27,480 bases of DNA from a bacterium (GTDB taxonomy: Bacteria > Spirochaetota > JAHITG01), in NCBI GenBank assembly GCA_028711675.1, contig JAQTRT010000006.1, positions 1 through 27,480 on the forward strand, given 5' to 3'. The notes beneath the pieces were generated by a model. The model did no database searches. It saw only the letters and a program-made list of their open reading frames with translations, and was not told the origin of the DNA. Below, piece by piece: positions 8,482-15,648 of this stretch. A program made the position numbers and the translations under genes. How positions within the stretch are numbered: the stretch's first letter is position 1; every line of letters begins with the position of its first letter.

Positions 8482-9279
8482 ATGAAAAAACGGCTTGATA
8501 CATTCTTATCCGAAAAGGGATACTTTCCCTCAACCAGCAAAGCCAGGTCAGCCATCCTGGCCGGCCAGGTCTTTCTCAACGGCATGATATCCGATAAACC
8601 CGGAAAGCAGGTGGATGAAAGCCTGGTCCGTACAGTTGAGATCAGGGAAAAGGAAAGATACGTGAGCCGGGGCGGTTACAAGCTGGAAAAAGCCCTGGAT
8701 GATTTCTGCATCTCCGTAAAAAACCGGATCTGCATGGATATCGGATGTTCCACGGGAGGCTTTACGGACTGTCTCCTCCAGCGCCATGCCGGGAAAGTGT
8801 ATGCCGTTGACGTGGGCTACGGCCAGTTCGATTACGGGCTGCGCCGGGACCCGGCCGTGGTATTGCTGGAAAAACAGAATATCCGTTACCTTGATGATAA
8901 ACTCATTAAAGATAAAATAGATATTATAACAATTGACGTATCTTTTATTTCCGTCACGAAATTCCTTCCGGACCTGATCCGGTTCTGCGGCGAAGATTTC
9001 GACATCATCATCCTGGTTAAACCCCAGTTCGAATCGGAAAAAGGCGAAGTTAAAAAAGGGGTCGTTACATCCAGGGAACAGCATATCAGGATAATGGAAA
9101 AACTGACGGACCACTTTACCGGCCACGGATTCATGATTAGCCATTTTACATTCTCACCCATCAAAGGCCCGAAAGGCAATGTGGAATTCCTCGTGCATCT
9201 AAAAAAGAAGGGAAAGGGACTTTCCAGCAAAGAGATCATTGAAATGATCCGTGAAAAAAATTTCGCTGAAATCAGATAA
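8482..9279 (+). CDS. tlyA: TlyA-family rRNA 2'-O-methyltransferase (265 aa)
   Basis: TlyA-type proteins methylate the 2'-O of cytidines in 16S and/or 23S rRNA. The old name 'hemolysin' is misleading. An N-terminal S4 RNA-binding domain (about residues 2-60, RLDTFLSEKGYF through GQVFLNG) precedes an FtsJ-like Rossmann methyltransferase. The SAM-binding loop is MDIGCSTGGFTDCLL (85-99). The predicted K-D-K-E catalytic set is K67 (SRGGYK), D152 (TIDVSF), K180 (LVKPQFE) and E235 (GNVEFLV), close to K69/D154/K182/E238 in the mycobacterial enzyme. The length is normal. No ribosome site is visible; the 25-nt repeat lies directly upstream. It is the last gene of the rny-ymdB-dxs-tlyA run. Confidence 0.94.
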   Translation: MKKRLDTFLSEKGYFPSTSKARSAILAGQVFLNGMISDKPGKQVDESLVRTVEIREKERYVSRGGYKLEKALDDFCISVKNRICMDIGCSTGGFTDCLLQRHAGKVYAVDVGYGQFDYGLRRDPAVVLLEKQNIRYLDDKLIKDKIDIITIDVSFISVTKFLPDLIRFCGEDFDIIILVKPQFESEKGEVKKGVVTSREQHIRIMEKLTDHFTGHGFMISHFTFSPIKGPKGNVEFLVHLKKKGKGLSSKEIIEMIREKNFAEIR

Positions 9280-9292
9280 AAATATCATGAAC

Positions 9293-9314
9293 AAAGCGTA
9301 TCTGCAGCGCTTTT
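9293..9314 (+). terminator. Weak candidate terminator after tlyA
   Basis: AAAGCG (9293-9298) and CGCTTT (9308-9313) form a 6-bp stem with a 9-nt loop, ending in a short TTTTAT. The stem is short and the T-run weak. It is listed because it sits 14 nt after the tlyA stop codon. Confidence 0.3.
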
Positions 9315-9336
9315 ATGGAAAAATAATAAAAAAAAC

Positions 9337-9364
9337 TTGACTTTAATATTATTATTGTTATTTT
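9337..9364 (+). promoter_or_regulatory. Candidate distal promoter of the tandem secreted-protein pair
   Basis: TTGACT (9337-9342), a 16-bp spacer and TATTTT (9359-9364) match the rny promoter box for box. If used, the leader would be about 200 nt. The 9280-9567 gap is AT-rich and contains no supported gene. A short CCTGTcACAGG palindrome lies within it near 9419. Confidence 0.35.
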
Positions 9365-9478
9365 TTATGATATAAATATATAAATAAATTATTAAGACGA
9401 AAATATCATTATTAAGGTCCTGTCACAGGGCAGGAGAATAAGCCAGTTCTTTTTATTGACAATTAGCAGATTTTTTAC

Positions 9479-9507
9479 TTGATTTTTAAATGAAATGAGG
9501 GTATATT
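9479..9507 (+). promoter_or_regulatory. Candidate proximal promoter of the tandem secreted-protein pair
   Basis: TTGATT (9479-9484), a 17-bp spacer and TATATT (9502-9507) lie 60 nt before the first gene of the pair. Several overlapping TATA-like hexamers follow, so the exact -10 is uncertain. Confidence 0.4.
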
Positions 9508-9567
9508 ATATTATAGAAAAGAAGGGCAAAAACATAGATCGGACTCATAATATTATGGAGGAAAAGA

Positions 9568-10593
9568 ATGAAAAGAATATTAAAAGCTAACCTGTTATTC
9601 ATTACAGGATTAATAGTGATTTTATTTTTTAGCACATACGGTTTTGCCGCTGTAACACCCACTACTTATAATGATGTTGTTACAAATAAGGTGGTAATCA
9701 GTGGTAATAATTTTACTGCTGTATCAAATGCAATGGGAACAAATGTTTTACCTATTGTGGGCGGGAGCTGGGATGCCAGTTCTGATATCAGTAATGTTGC
9801 TGCCAGTTCTGTCCAATCCAATGTTTCCGTGCTGAGTAACTTAGGGAACAATGCCTTTACTTTCAGAATAAATGTAGATAATTTTGCTTCAAATGCACCA
9901 TGCGGTGGTCTCTGGGCATGGGGGATTTATACTAATAATGGCGGTGTCGTACCTTATCTATCAGGCAGTGGAAATGGTATCGGCGCTTATTCGATCTGGA
10001 TACCAATGGGAGCTACACGTAGAATAGTTTTTAGGGTAACGCTTTCATCCGCAGCCGGAGATAGCAGCTGGCAAAGATGGAGATTGCTTGCTCATACTAC
10101 GGGAGCTCACCAGAACCGGACAAATTATATAGGTGATAACGGTTTTGAATATGGCGGTCCTCCTACAATGGGTTGGGGTGATGAAGTGACCAACTCACTT
10201 GCATGGAATGATCCTACAGGACTGGTCGGTTCTTCCAGCAATGAATTCGCTGTCCGGTGTTCCGCACCTATCATTGGCGTTTCAAAAACAATCCAACAAA
10301 TCGCGATGGTATCCACTTCTCTTGATGATATGGCTATTCCAGGAGCCACTATCACTTATCGCATAACTGTGACGAACAGAGGAAGCGGTGCCGCTCAAAA
10401 TGTAAAAGTTAGAGACTGGTTCGATACTACACATGTAGATTACAGGGGCGGTTTGACCATTGTATCAAATGCCAGTTTAACCTGGGGGACCAATGTGACT
10501 GCTAATTTTGTTCTCTGGTCCAATATCGGAAACTTTGGCGGTACCGGTAATGCCAGGAAAGCGGTATTCCAGTTTAATACCATCATCAGGTAA
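9568..10593 (+). CDS. Secreted DUF11-like domain protein, first of a tandem pair (341 aa)
   Basis: ATG 9568 has GGAGG 6 nt upstream (9557-9561) and is followed by a clear signal peptide (about residues 1-27, ending TYGFA). The N-terminal two thirds is beta-rich, with N, S, T and G abundant. Marked segments are PIVGGSWDASSDI, CGGLWAWGIYTNN and IPMGATRRIVFRVTL. From about residue 235 there is a DUF11-like module: a VSKTI strand, then AIPGATITYRITVTNRGSG, then a VKVRD strand. It is clearly paralogous to the next gene, with colinear motifs throughout. It probably lies at the cell surface or is secreted, possibly as a self-assembling or adhesive subunit, but no function is shown by the sequence. 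The surrounding DNA is more AT-rich than the housekeeping genes. Confidence 0.82.
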   Translation: MKRILKANLLFITGLIVILFFSTYGFAAVTPTTYNDVVTNKVVISGNNFTAVSNAMGTNVLPIVGGSWDASSDISNVAASSVQSNVSVLSNLGNNAFTFRINVDNFASNAPCGGLWAWGIYTNNGGVVPYLSGSGNGIGAYSIWIPMGATRRIVFRVTLSSAAGDSSWQRWRLLAHTTGAHQNRTNYIGDNGFEYGGPPTMGWGDEVTNSLAWNDPTGLVGSSSNEFAVRCSAPIIGVSKTIQQIAMVSTSLDDMAIPGATITYRITVTNRGSGAAQNVKVRDWFDTTHVDYRGGLTIVSNASLTWGTNVTANFVLWSNIGNFGGTGNARKAVFQFNTIIR

Positions 10594-10615
10594 AAGGACA
10601 TAAAGGAGGAAATAT

Positions 10616-11656
10616 ATGAATAAAAAATATACAATCTGGTTCTTCATAGCCGTCATCCTTTCTGTCCTTGTCGGCTTGAACACTGATGTTTTTGCACAGC
10701 TAACAATCACCAGTAATAATGCGCTTGTAACAAACAGGGCTGTTGTCAGCGGCGGGAACATTACCAGTTCATCCAATGGTGTAGGTGTGCGAATTAAACC
10801 AATCGTCGGCGGATACTGGAGAGCAGAAGCGGATATAGGTACTGGTACTGCTCTTGGTACTTATTCCAATGTCTCCTGGTTGACTAACCTTGGTAACAGC
10901 ACATTTAATTTCCAATTGGGTGTTACCAATTTTACCAGGGCCAATAATGATGGCGGTTTATGGCAGTACTGGATATACACAAATACCGCAGCTTCAACAC
11001 CTTACCTTACTGGTTATAGCAATCACCGGGTAACCACGACCAACTTTCCTATAGCCATGGGCCAATCCAAGAGAATCGTTTTCAAGGTCACAGTGGCCGG
11101 AGGCTCCAGTGATGGAATACAAAGATGGAGTCTTATAGCGAGGACACCGGATGTTAAATCCAATGATGTCGCTTATCTTGGTGATAATGGAAACAGATAT
11201 GGCGGCCCTGTAAATGCCGGTTGGGCTGATGGCGGTGCAGTTGACGCATTAGTATGGTATGGGACAGGTGCTTCCGGTGCTCCTGACACGGAATACACCT
11301 GGCAAGTTGCTTGTCAACAGCCTATCGTAAATATAACCAAAACAATATCGAGTATTCAAACTATTGCTTCAGCTGGATTGGATAATATGGCCATTCCGGG
11401 TGCAACTATCTTTTTTCATATAAGAGTCACAAACACGGGATCAGGAAGCGCAACTACGATAAAAGTACGTGACATGATCGACACGGTCCATCTCCAGTAT
11501 GCTGGCGGATTATCTGTAAGCACCCAGGCAGGTATCAATTGGAGAACAAATGTTCTGGCAAGTTCGATCATATGGTCGAACAATTCAACGACGAACTTTG
11601 GTGGTACGGGTAATTCCGGAAAAGCCACATTTGAATTCAGGGCGATCATCAGATAA
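10616..11656 (+). CDS. Secreted DUF11-like domain protein, second of a tandem pair (346 aa)
   Basis: This is a paralogue of the preceding gene, beginning 22 nt after its stop codon with a strong AAAGGAGGA (10602-10610). The signal peptide covers about residues 1-27 (ending NTDVFA). Shared landmarks in the same order are PIVGGYWRAEADI, DGGLWQYWIYTN, IAMGQSKRIVFKVTV, YLGDNGNRYGGP and a C-terminal module with AIPGATIFFHIRVTNTGSG and VRDMIDTVHLQY. Both proteins end in 'F.F..IIR'. The pair shares promoters upstream and a strong terminator downstream, so it is a self-contained two-gene unit. The divergence between copies suggests an old duplication with separate roles. The function is unknown. Confidence 0.82.
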   Translation: MNKKYTIWFFIAVILSVLVGLNTDVFAQLTITSNNALVTNRAVVSGGNITSSSNGVGVRIKPIVGGYWRAEADIGTGTALGTYSNVSWLTNLGNSTFNFQLGVTNFTRANNDGGLWQYWIYTNTAASTPYLTGYSNHRVTTTNFPIAMGQSKRIVFKVTVAGGSSDGIQRWSLIARTPDVKSNDVAYLGDNGNRYGGPVNAGWADGGAVDALVWYGTGASGAPDTEYTWQVACQQPIVNITKTISSIQTIASAGLDNMAIPGATIFFHIRVTNTGSGSATTIKVRDMIDTVHLQYAGGLSVSTQAGINWRTNVLASSIIWSNNSTTNFGGTGNSGKATFEFRAIIR

Positions 11657-11675
11657 CCTGAATATTGAACAACCA

Positions 11676-11724
11676 AATAAAAAAGGCAGGCAAGGACCTA
11701 TCGTCCGAACCTGCCTTTTTTATT
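11676..11724. terminator. Bidirectional intrinsic terminator
   Basis: The arms 11676-11690 (AATAAAAAAGGCAGG) and 11710-11724 are perfect 15-bp complements, with an inner GGAC/GTCC stem near the tip. A run of six T (11716-11721) ends the hairpin on plus, and the matching A-run serves the minus strand. It lies 19 nt after the second secreted-protein gene and downstream of the helicase on the other strand, so it can stop both. Confidence 0.9.
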
Positions 11725-11798
11725 TTATCCGGTATTCTGTTTATGCTTCCTGTCCGGGTACTTCCCGATTATGATTTCTTCTGTTTTCCTGATCGCTG

Positions 11799-11928
11799 AT
11801 TCCTGATAACTGATTCCTCTCTTTTCTTCGCGCCCTGATGCCTTTGTGGCTATCCTTCCTTATTTCTTTCCTGATTTCCTGATTCCTGTAAACTGATTCC
11901 TTTCTTCGTGTCTTCGTGCCTTTGTGGC
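11799..11928. repeat. Tandem composite of the 25-nt repeat, copies 3 and 4
   Basis: The order is: TTCCTGATAACTGATTCC module, 25-nt unit (11826-11850), short spacer, a second CCTGATTCC...CTGATTCC module (about 11875-11900), 25-nt unit (11904-11928). Both 25-nt units end GCCTTTGTGGC. The second unit and the spacer are translated on the minus strand as the tail of the helicase. The helicase stop codon lies at the edge of the first unit. Confidence 0.85.
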
Positions 11929-13982
11929 AATCTTTCTTCCCCTGATTCCTTTTTTTTCAGCATATCCTTGATCTGCCGGATGGTGTCCGTACTCTGCTCC
12001 CGCTCCTTGCCCGGGTCATTCTTCTCCTCTGAAGACTGGACATACTGCAAGGGAAGCTCGAGTAGGAACGGCGAAGGCTCCTTCTCCACCATCAGGCCGA
12101 ATTTTTTTCTTGTCTTTGCGTGCGTGATGAACAGGTTCTCCCTGGCCCGCGTCATGCCCACGTAAAAGAGCCTCCGCTCCTCCTCCAGGACCCCGCCCTC
12201 TTCTATTGTCTTGGAATGGGGCAAAAGGTCGTTCTCCGCGCCCACCAGAAAGACCGTGTTGAACTCCAACCCTTTGCTCAGATGAAGGCTCATCAACAGG
12301 ACTTTATTGTTCTCGATCTCGTCCACACCCTCCTCTTCCTTGGCAAAGAGGGATATCTTGTTCAGGTAATTATACAGGCCGGGCTCCTCCCCTTCCTGCA
12401 GGCTGGCCTCCTCGTAATTTCTGATGCCGGAAACAAGCTCGCTGATATTGTACATCCTCTTCTTCACCTGGATCATGTCATCGTTCAACCCGGTCTTCAG
12501 TTCCTCCTCATAATTTATCTCTTTCACCAGGTCATGGGCTATCTTATACATGGGCTTTTTTGTATGAAAGAATTCCTTCTGGTATCGGCGGATGAGCTCA
12601 GTAAAATTCAGGATCATGTTCTTGGCTGAGCCTTTGACCGCGTCGATCTCCATGATCTGCTCCAGGGCCTCAAAAAGAGTGATCTTCTTCTTCATACTGT
12701 ACTGGTTGATCTCATAGATGGTCCTGTCGCCGATGCCCCGTCTGGGACAGTTGATGATGCGGAGCAATCCCAGCTCATCCTTCTCATTGGCGATCACTTT
12801 CAGATACGAGAGAATGTCCTTGATCTCCTTCCTGTCATAGAACTCCATTCCGCCCACCACCTCGTAAGGGATGTTCTTCAGCCTCAGCACCTCCTCAAAA
12901 GGCCTTGACTGGAAATTGGTCCTGTACAGGATGACCATCTGCTTCCACGGGACATGGTTGTGATGGTGGTACTCCCTCATCCGGTCCACCACGTATTCCG
13001 CTTCCCTCATCTCATCCGCAGCCTGATGGATGATGATCTTCTCGCCTGCCTCATGGACGGATTCGACCTGTTTGGGATGCCGGACCTTATTGTTCCTTAT
13101 CAGATCGCCGGCCGCGGAAAGGATGGTCCGTGTGGAACGGTAATTCCTGGTCAGGGTAATGACGCAGGTATCTTTAAAATCCTTTTCGAACCTTAAAATA
13201 TGCTCGATCTTCGAACCCCTGAACCCGTAGATAGCCTGGTCATCATCCCCTACCACGCATATATTATTCTCCGGATTCAGGATCTTCTTGATGAACTGGT
13301 ACTGGATCTGGTTCGTATCCTGGTATTCATCCACCAGAACATAGCAATACAGTTCCCGGTAATGCTTCCGGACATCCGGGAATCCGGACAGAATTTTTAC
13401 CGGAAGTATGATGAGGTCGTCGAAATCAACACTGTTATAATTTTTTAACAGCTCGTTATACCGGCTGAAAACGTTCCGGGAAACCAGTTTATACTCATCG
13501 TTCTCAATGGCGTCGAAATATCTCTGGCCAAGGCCGGAGTTCTTGGCCAGGCTCACCTGCTTGGAAATGATATTAAGGTTGAATTCCAGGCTGTCCAGGT
13601 GAAGCTCGTTCAGAACAGTTTTGATCGTGTTCTTTTTATCATCCTCGTCGTATATGTTAAAATTTTTCTTGTATCCCAGAAGTTCGATATGATCCCTCAG
13701 TATCCGTACGCCCAGGGAATGAAAAGTGGAAATGGTCAGGCCTTTCAGTCTTTTCCCAAGCAGGTTCTTCACCCTTTCCTTCATCTCTTCCGCTGCTTTA
13801 TTGGTAAAAGTCGCAGCCAGGATATGTTTGGCTGCCACATGCTTTTTCAGCAACAGATACAGGATACGGAAGGTGATGACCCTGGTCTTCCCGCTCCCGG
13901 CACCGGCCAGGACCAGAACAGGCCCTTCCGTGGTAATGACCGCTTTATACTGTTCCTGATTTAATTCTTTTAAATAATCCAT
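11850..13982 (-). CDS. UvrD/PcrA/Rep-family ATP-dependent DNA helicase (710 aa)
   Basis: This is a superfamily 1A 3'-5' DNA helicase for repair and replication restart. The motifs are in order: Q-motif LNQEQYKAV, Walker A GAGSGKT (27-33), TFTNKAAEEM, STFHSLG, Walker B DEYQDT (218-223), GDDDQAIYGFRGS (245-257), LTRNYRS, KGLEFNTVFLVGAENDLLPH and FYVGMTRARENLF. Motif V reads MSLHLSKGLEF instead of the usual IHAAKGLEF. The ATG at 13982 has no Shine-Dalgarno but a good promoter upstream. The last 25 residues (686-710, PQRHEDTKK...NKEG) are encoded by intergenic repeat DNA, so the ancestral protein probably ended earlier. It is divergent from rnpA. Confidence 0.95.
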   Translation of the reverse strand: MDYLKELNQEQYKAVITTEGPVLVLAGAGSGKTRVITFRILYLLLKKHVAAKHILAATFTNKAAEEMKERVKNLLGKRLKGLTISTFHSLGVRILRDHIELLGYKKNFNIYDEDDKKNTIKTVLNELHLDSLEFNLNIISKQVSLAKNSGLGQRYFDAIENDEYKLVSRNVFSRYNELLKNYNSVDFDDLIILPVKILSGFPDVRKHYRELYCYVLVDEYQDTNQIQYQFIKKILNPENNICVVGDDDQAIYGFRGSKIEHILRFEKDFKDTCVITLTRNYRSTRTILSAAGDLIRNNKVRHPKQVESVHEAGEKIIIHQAADEMREAEYVVDRMREYHHHNHVPWKQMVILYRTNFQSRPFEEVLRLKNIPYEVVGGMEFYDRKEIKDILSYLKVIANEKDELGLLRIINCPRRGIGDRTIYEINQYSMKKKITLFEALEQIMEIDAVKGSAKNMILNFTELIRRYQKEFFHTKKPMYKIAHDLVKEINYEEELKTGLNDDMIQVKKRMYNISELVSGIRNYEEASLQEGEEPGLYNYLNKISLFAKEEEGVDEIENNKVLLMSLHLSKGLEFNTVFLVGAENDLLPHSKTIEEGGVLEEERRLFYVGMTRARENLFITHAKTRKKFGLMVEKEPSPFLLELPLQYVQSSEEKNDPGKEREQSTDTIRQIKDMLKKKESGEERLPQRHEDTKKGISLQESGNQERNKEG

Positions 13983-14057
13983 ATGTAAAATAAAAAAACA
14001 GATATCTCCTGTAAGCAGAGTTGCTGTTTGCAGCGCTGCCCTTCCAAAGGACTCCTT

Positions 14058-14085
14058 ACTATAACAGGAAATAATTTATAGTCAA
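14058..14085 (-). promoter_or_regulatory. Promoter of the UvrD-type helicase gene
   Basis: On the minus strand TTGACT (14080-14085), a 16-bp spacer and TATAGT (14058-14063) precede the helicase. The predicted leader is about 70 nt and holds a GCAGCGCTGC palindrome, but no evident ribosome site. Confidence 0.65.
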
Positions 14086-14112
14086 CCAATTTTTATTCAT
14101 TATATTAAGAAC

Positions 14113-14463
14113 ATGAAAGAGTTCGGTTTAAATAAAGAAGAACATATCCGGTCGCGGAAAGAAGTGGAACAGGTCTTTCAGCAGGGAAAAATACAAGCCA
14201 ATCCGTATCTTAAGATATTTTATAAAGAGAACAGCCTGGCCTGGAGCCGGTTCGGTATTATCATCAATAAAAAGTTCGGGAATGCCGTGGAACGGAACCG
14301 GGCGAAACGGCACATCAGGGAATTATACCGGATGAATAAGAACAAACTGGTAAGCAAGTCGGACAGGCTCTTCTTTATTAAAAATGAATTTAAAAGTATC
14401 CCGTTCAGGGAAAAAGAAAAGGCCTTTCTTGAGCTGCTGGAAAGGAGTAGGGACGGTGCTTGA
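14113..14463 (+). CDS. rnpA: Ribonuclease P protein component (116 aa), C-terminus supplied by a repeat
   Basis: RnpA assists the RNase P RNA in tRNA 5' maturation. The diagnostic stretch is KKFGNAVERNRAKRHIRELYR at 53-73, containing the RNR...KR..RELYR signature; the N-terminal G-containing strand and length fit the family. The ATG at 14113 lacks a Shine-Dalgarno. A TATATT (14101-14106) six nt before it raises the possibility of a leaderless message, but no matching -35 was found. The usual partners rpmH (upstream) and yidD/yidC (downstream) are absent. The last codons and the stop lie inside the left arm of the inverted repeat at 14450-14543, so the tail ...SRDGA is repeat-derived. It is convergent with a glycosyltransferase. 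Confidence 0.9.
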   Translation: MKEFGLNKEEHIRSRKEVEQVFQQGKIQANPYLKIFYKENSLAWSRFGIIINKKFGNAVERNRAKRHIRELYRMNKNKLVSKSDRLFFIKNEFKSIPFREKEKAFLELLERSRDGA

Positions 14464-14543
14464 CATTTTGACATTGTTAAAAAATAAAGGATGAGAACAA
14501 TGGCAATACATTTCAAAAATGTCAAAATGTCAAGCACCGTCCC
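14450..14543. repeat. REP/MITE-like element: perfect 26-bp inverted repeat
   Basis: The left arm 14450-14475 (GGGACGGTGCTTGACATTTT and onward) and the right arm 14518-14543 are exact reverse complements around a 42-bp AT-rich centre. The ends GGGACGGTGCTTGACA resemble REP sequences linked to REP-associated tyrosine transposases, from general knowledge of that family. No transposase gene is in the window. The stop codons of rnpA (14461-14463) and of the convergent glycosyltransferase (14530-14532) sit at equivalent positions in the two arms. The hairpin may also work as a shared terminator. Confidence 0.85.
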
Positions 14544-15648
14544 CATTCTTTCCGGCTACGGACAGGAACAGAGACGCCATCCTTCCTGCCTGGGTTTTAT
14601 AATTAAAATGCTGAGCTGCTATTTTACGGCCAAGCAGGGCTTTTTTCAGTAAACTCCGGTTGAAATAAATCCTCCTGATCTCCGAAGCCAGTCTTGCAGG
14701 ATACGAACCATCCTTGATACCCCGGTAAGGAAGCAGGGAGCCTGCCTTTTGCAGACGCCGGGAAGCCTCGCCTACCCGCGTGGCTATGATATAGATATTA
14801 TGAGCCAAATATTCCGGCAGCTTGCCCGTTGTCCTGAACGTGCCCACACGGTCATTCGACTGCGTAGAGATCCCTATATCGAACAGGGAAAGATAACAAG
14901 GCAGGTCCGGATAAGCCACACGCCCCAAAAAAACGACCTTATCACGGATGTGAAGCTCCCTGACCCTGTTCTTGAGATACGGAAGGCCGTCACCGTCTCC
15001 TATGACCAGAATTTTTATTTTTAAATCCTTCAACTGACTGGCGGCCTCGATCAGGTCCCAGCCGTAACAGATCCTGTATTTCCTGTTCCAGTTGATGGAC
15101 CCCATTATCCCGATGACCAGGGACTTATCCAGGCCCAGTTTTTTCCTGAGACCGGCCGGGGACCGCCGGTATGAATGGTCCGGATCCACGCAATCCGGTA
15201 TCTGGATCACATTCCTGTACCCTTTCTTTTTCATATATTCTCTATGGAAGAAGCCCCTGGTAACGATCCGGTCCGCGATCCGGTAGAACAGATCCTGGAT
15301 AAAAAATATTTTCATCCTTTTAAAAAAAGGAACATCCTTATTCCTGTTCAGGAGGTAATAGTCATCCCCCACGTCAAGGATGATCCTGATGCCATAGAAC
15401 AGCCTGGCCAGCAGGGCCATCCAGTACTTGGTACTGCCGATATCGAAGAAATAAAAAACATCGATACTCTTCCCGAGATCCCTGAGAAGCCGGAACAGTT
15501 TTCCCTTATCCTTCTTGTACTCGTCCAGGAAAAGGATACGGATATCGAACCTGTCCCGGGGAATGAACTCCCTGAACTTCATGGCCCGCACGTACATGAA
15601 AGAACGGTTATGGTCTACGAACATAAGGATCCGCAGTTTCGGCATCAT
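14530..15648 (-). CDS. GT-B fold glycosyltransferase, GT4-like (372 aa)
   Basis: A probable nucleotide-sugar glycosyltransferase with two Rossmann-like halves. The N-terminal half begins LRILMFVDHNRSF. The C-terminal half has VIGIMGSINW (near residue 186), ILVIGDGDGLPYL, KVVFLGRVAYPDLPCYLSLFDIGI and KLPEYLAHN, the usual donor-binding layout of GT4 enzymes. The acidic E-x7-E motif is not well kept, so the exact family is uncertain. The start at 15648 overlaps the stop of the upstream glycosyltransferase by 4 nt (ATGA), so the two are translationally coupled. The last residues (GDGA) and stop come from the right arm of the inverted repeat. It probably acts in cell-surface polysaccharide or glycolipid synthesis; the substrate is unknown. 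Confidence 0.82.
   Translation of the reverse strand: MMPKLRILMFVDHNRSFMYVRAMKFREFIPRDRFDIRILFLDEYKKDKGKLFRLLRDLGKSIDVFYFFDIGSTKYWMALLARLFYGIRIILDVGDDYYLLNRNKDVPFFKRMKIFFIQDLFYRIADRIVTRGFFHREYMKKKGYRNVIQIPDCVDPDHSYRRSPAGLRKKLGLDKSLVIGIMGSINWNRKYRICYGWDLIEAASQLKDLKIKILVIGDGDGLPYLKNRVRELHIRDKVVFLGRVAYPDLPCYLSLFDIGISTQSNDRVGTFRTTGKLPEYLAHNIYIIATRVGEASRRLQKAGSLLPYRGIKDGSYPARLASEIRRIYFNRSLLKKALLGRKIAAQHFNYKTQAGRMASLFLSVAGKNGDGA

Noticed and set aside
8548..9144. 198-codon open frame antisense to tlyA
   Set aside because: It is contained in tlyA, with no recognisable domain and no ribosome site.
9361..9480. Riboswitch upstream of the tandem secreted proteins
   Set aside because: There are short palindromes, but I could match no conserved core of a known class.
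13983..14057. Attenuator in the helicase leader (ACAG/CTGT stem plus T-run)
   Set aside because: The stem is only 4 bp with a 7-nt loop. The T-run is real but the structure is too weak to claim.
13983..14112. rpmH expected just upstream of rnpA
   Set aside because: Neither strand encodes the short L34 motif in this gap.
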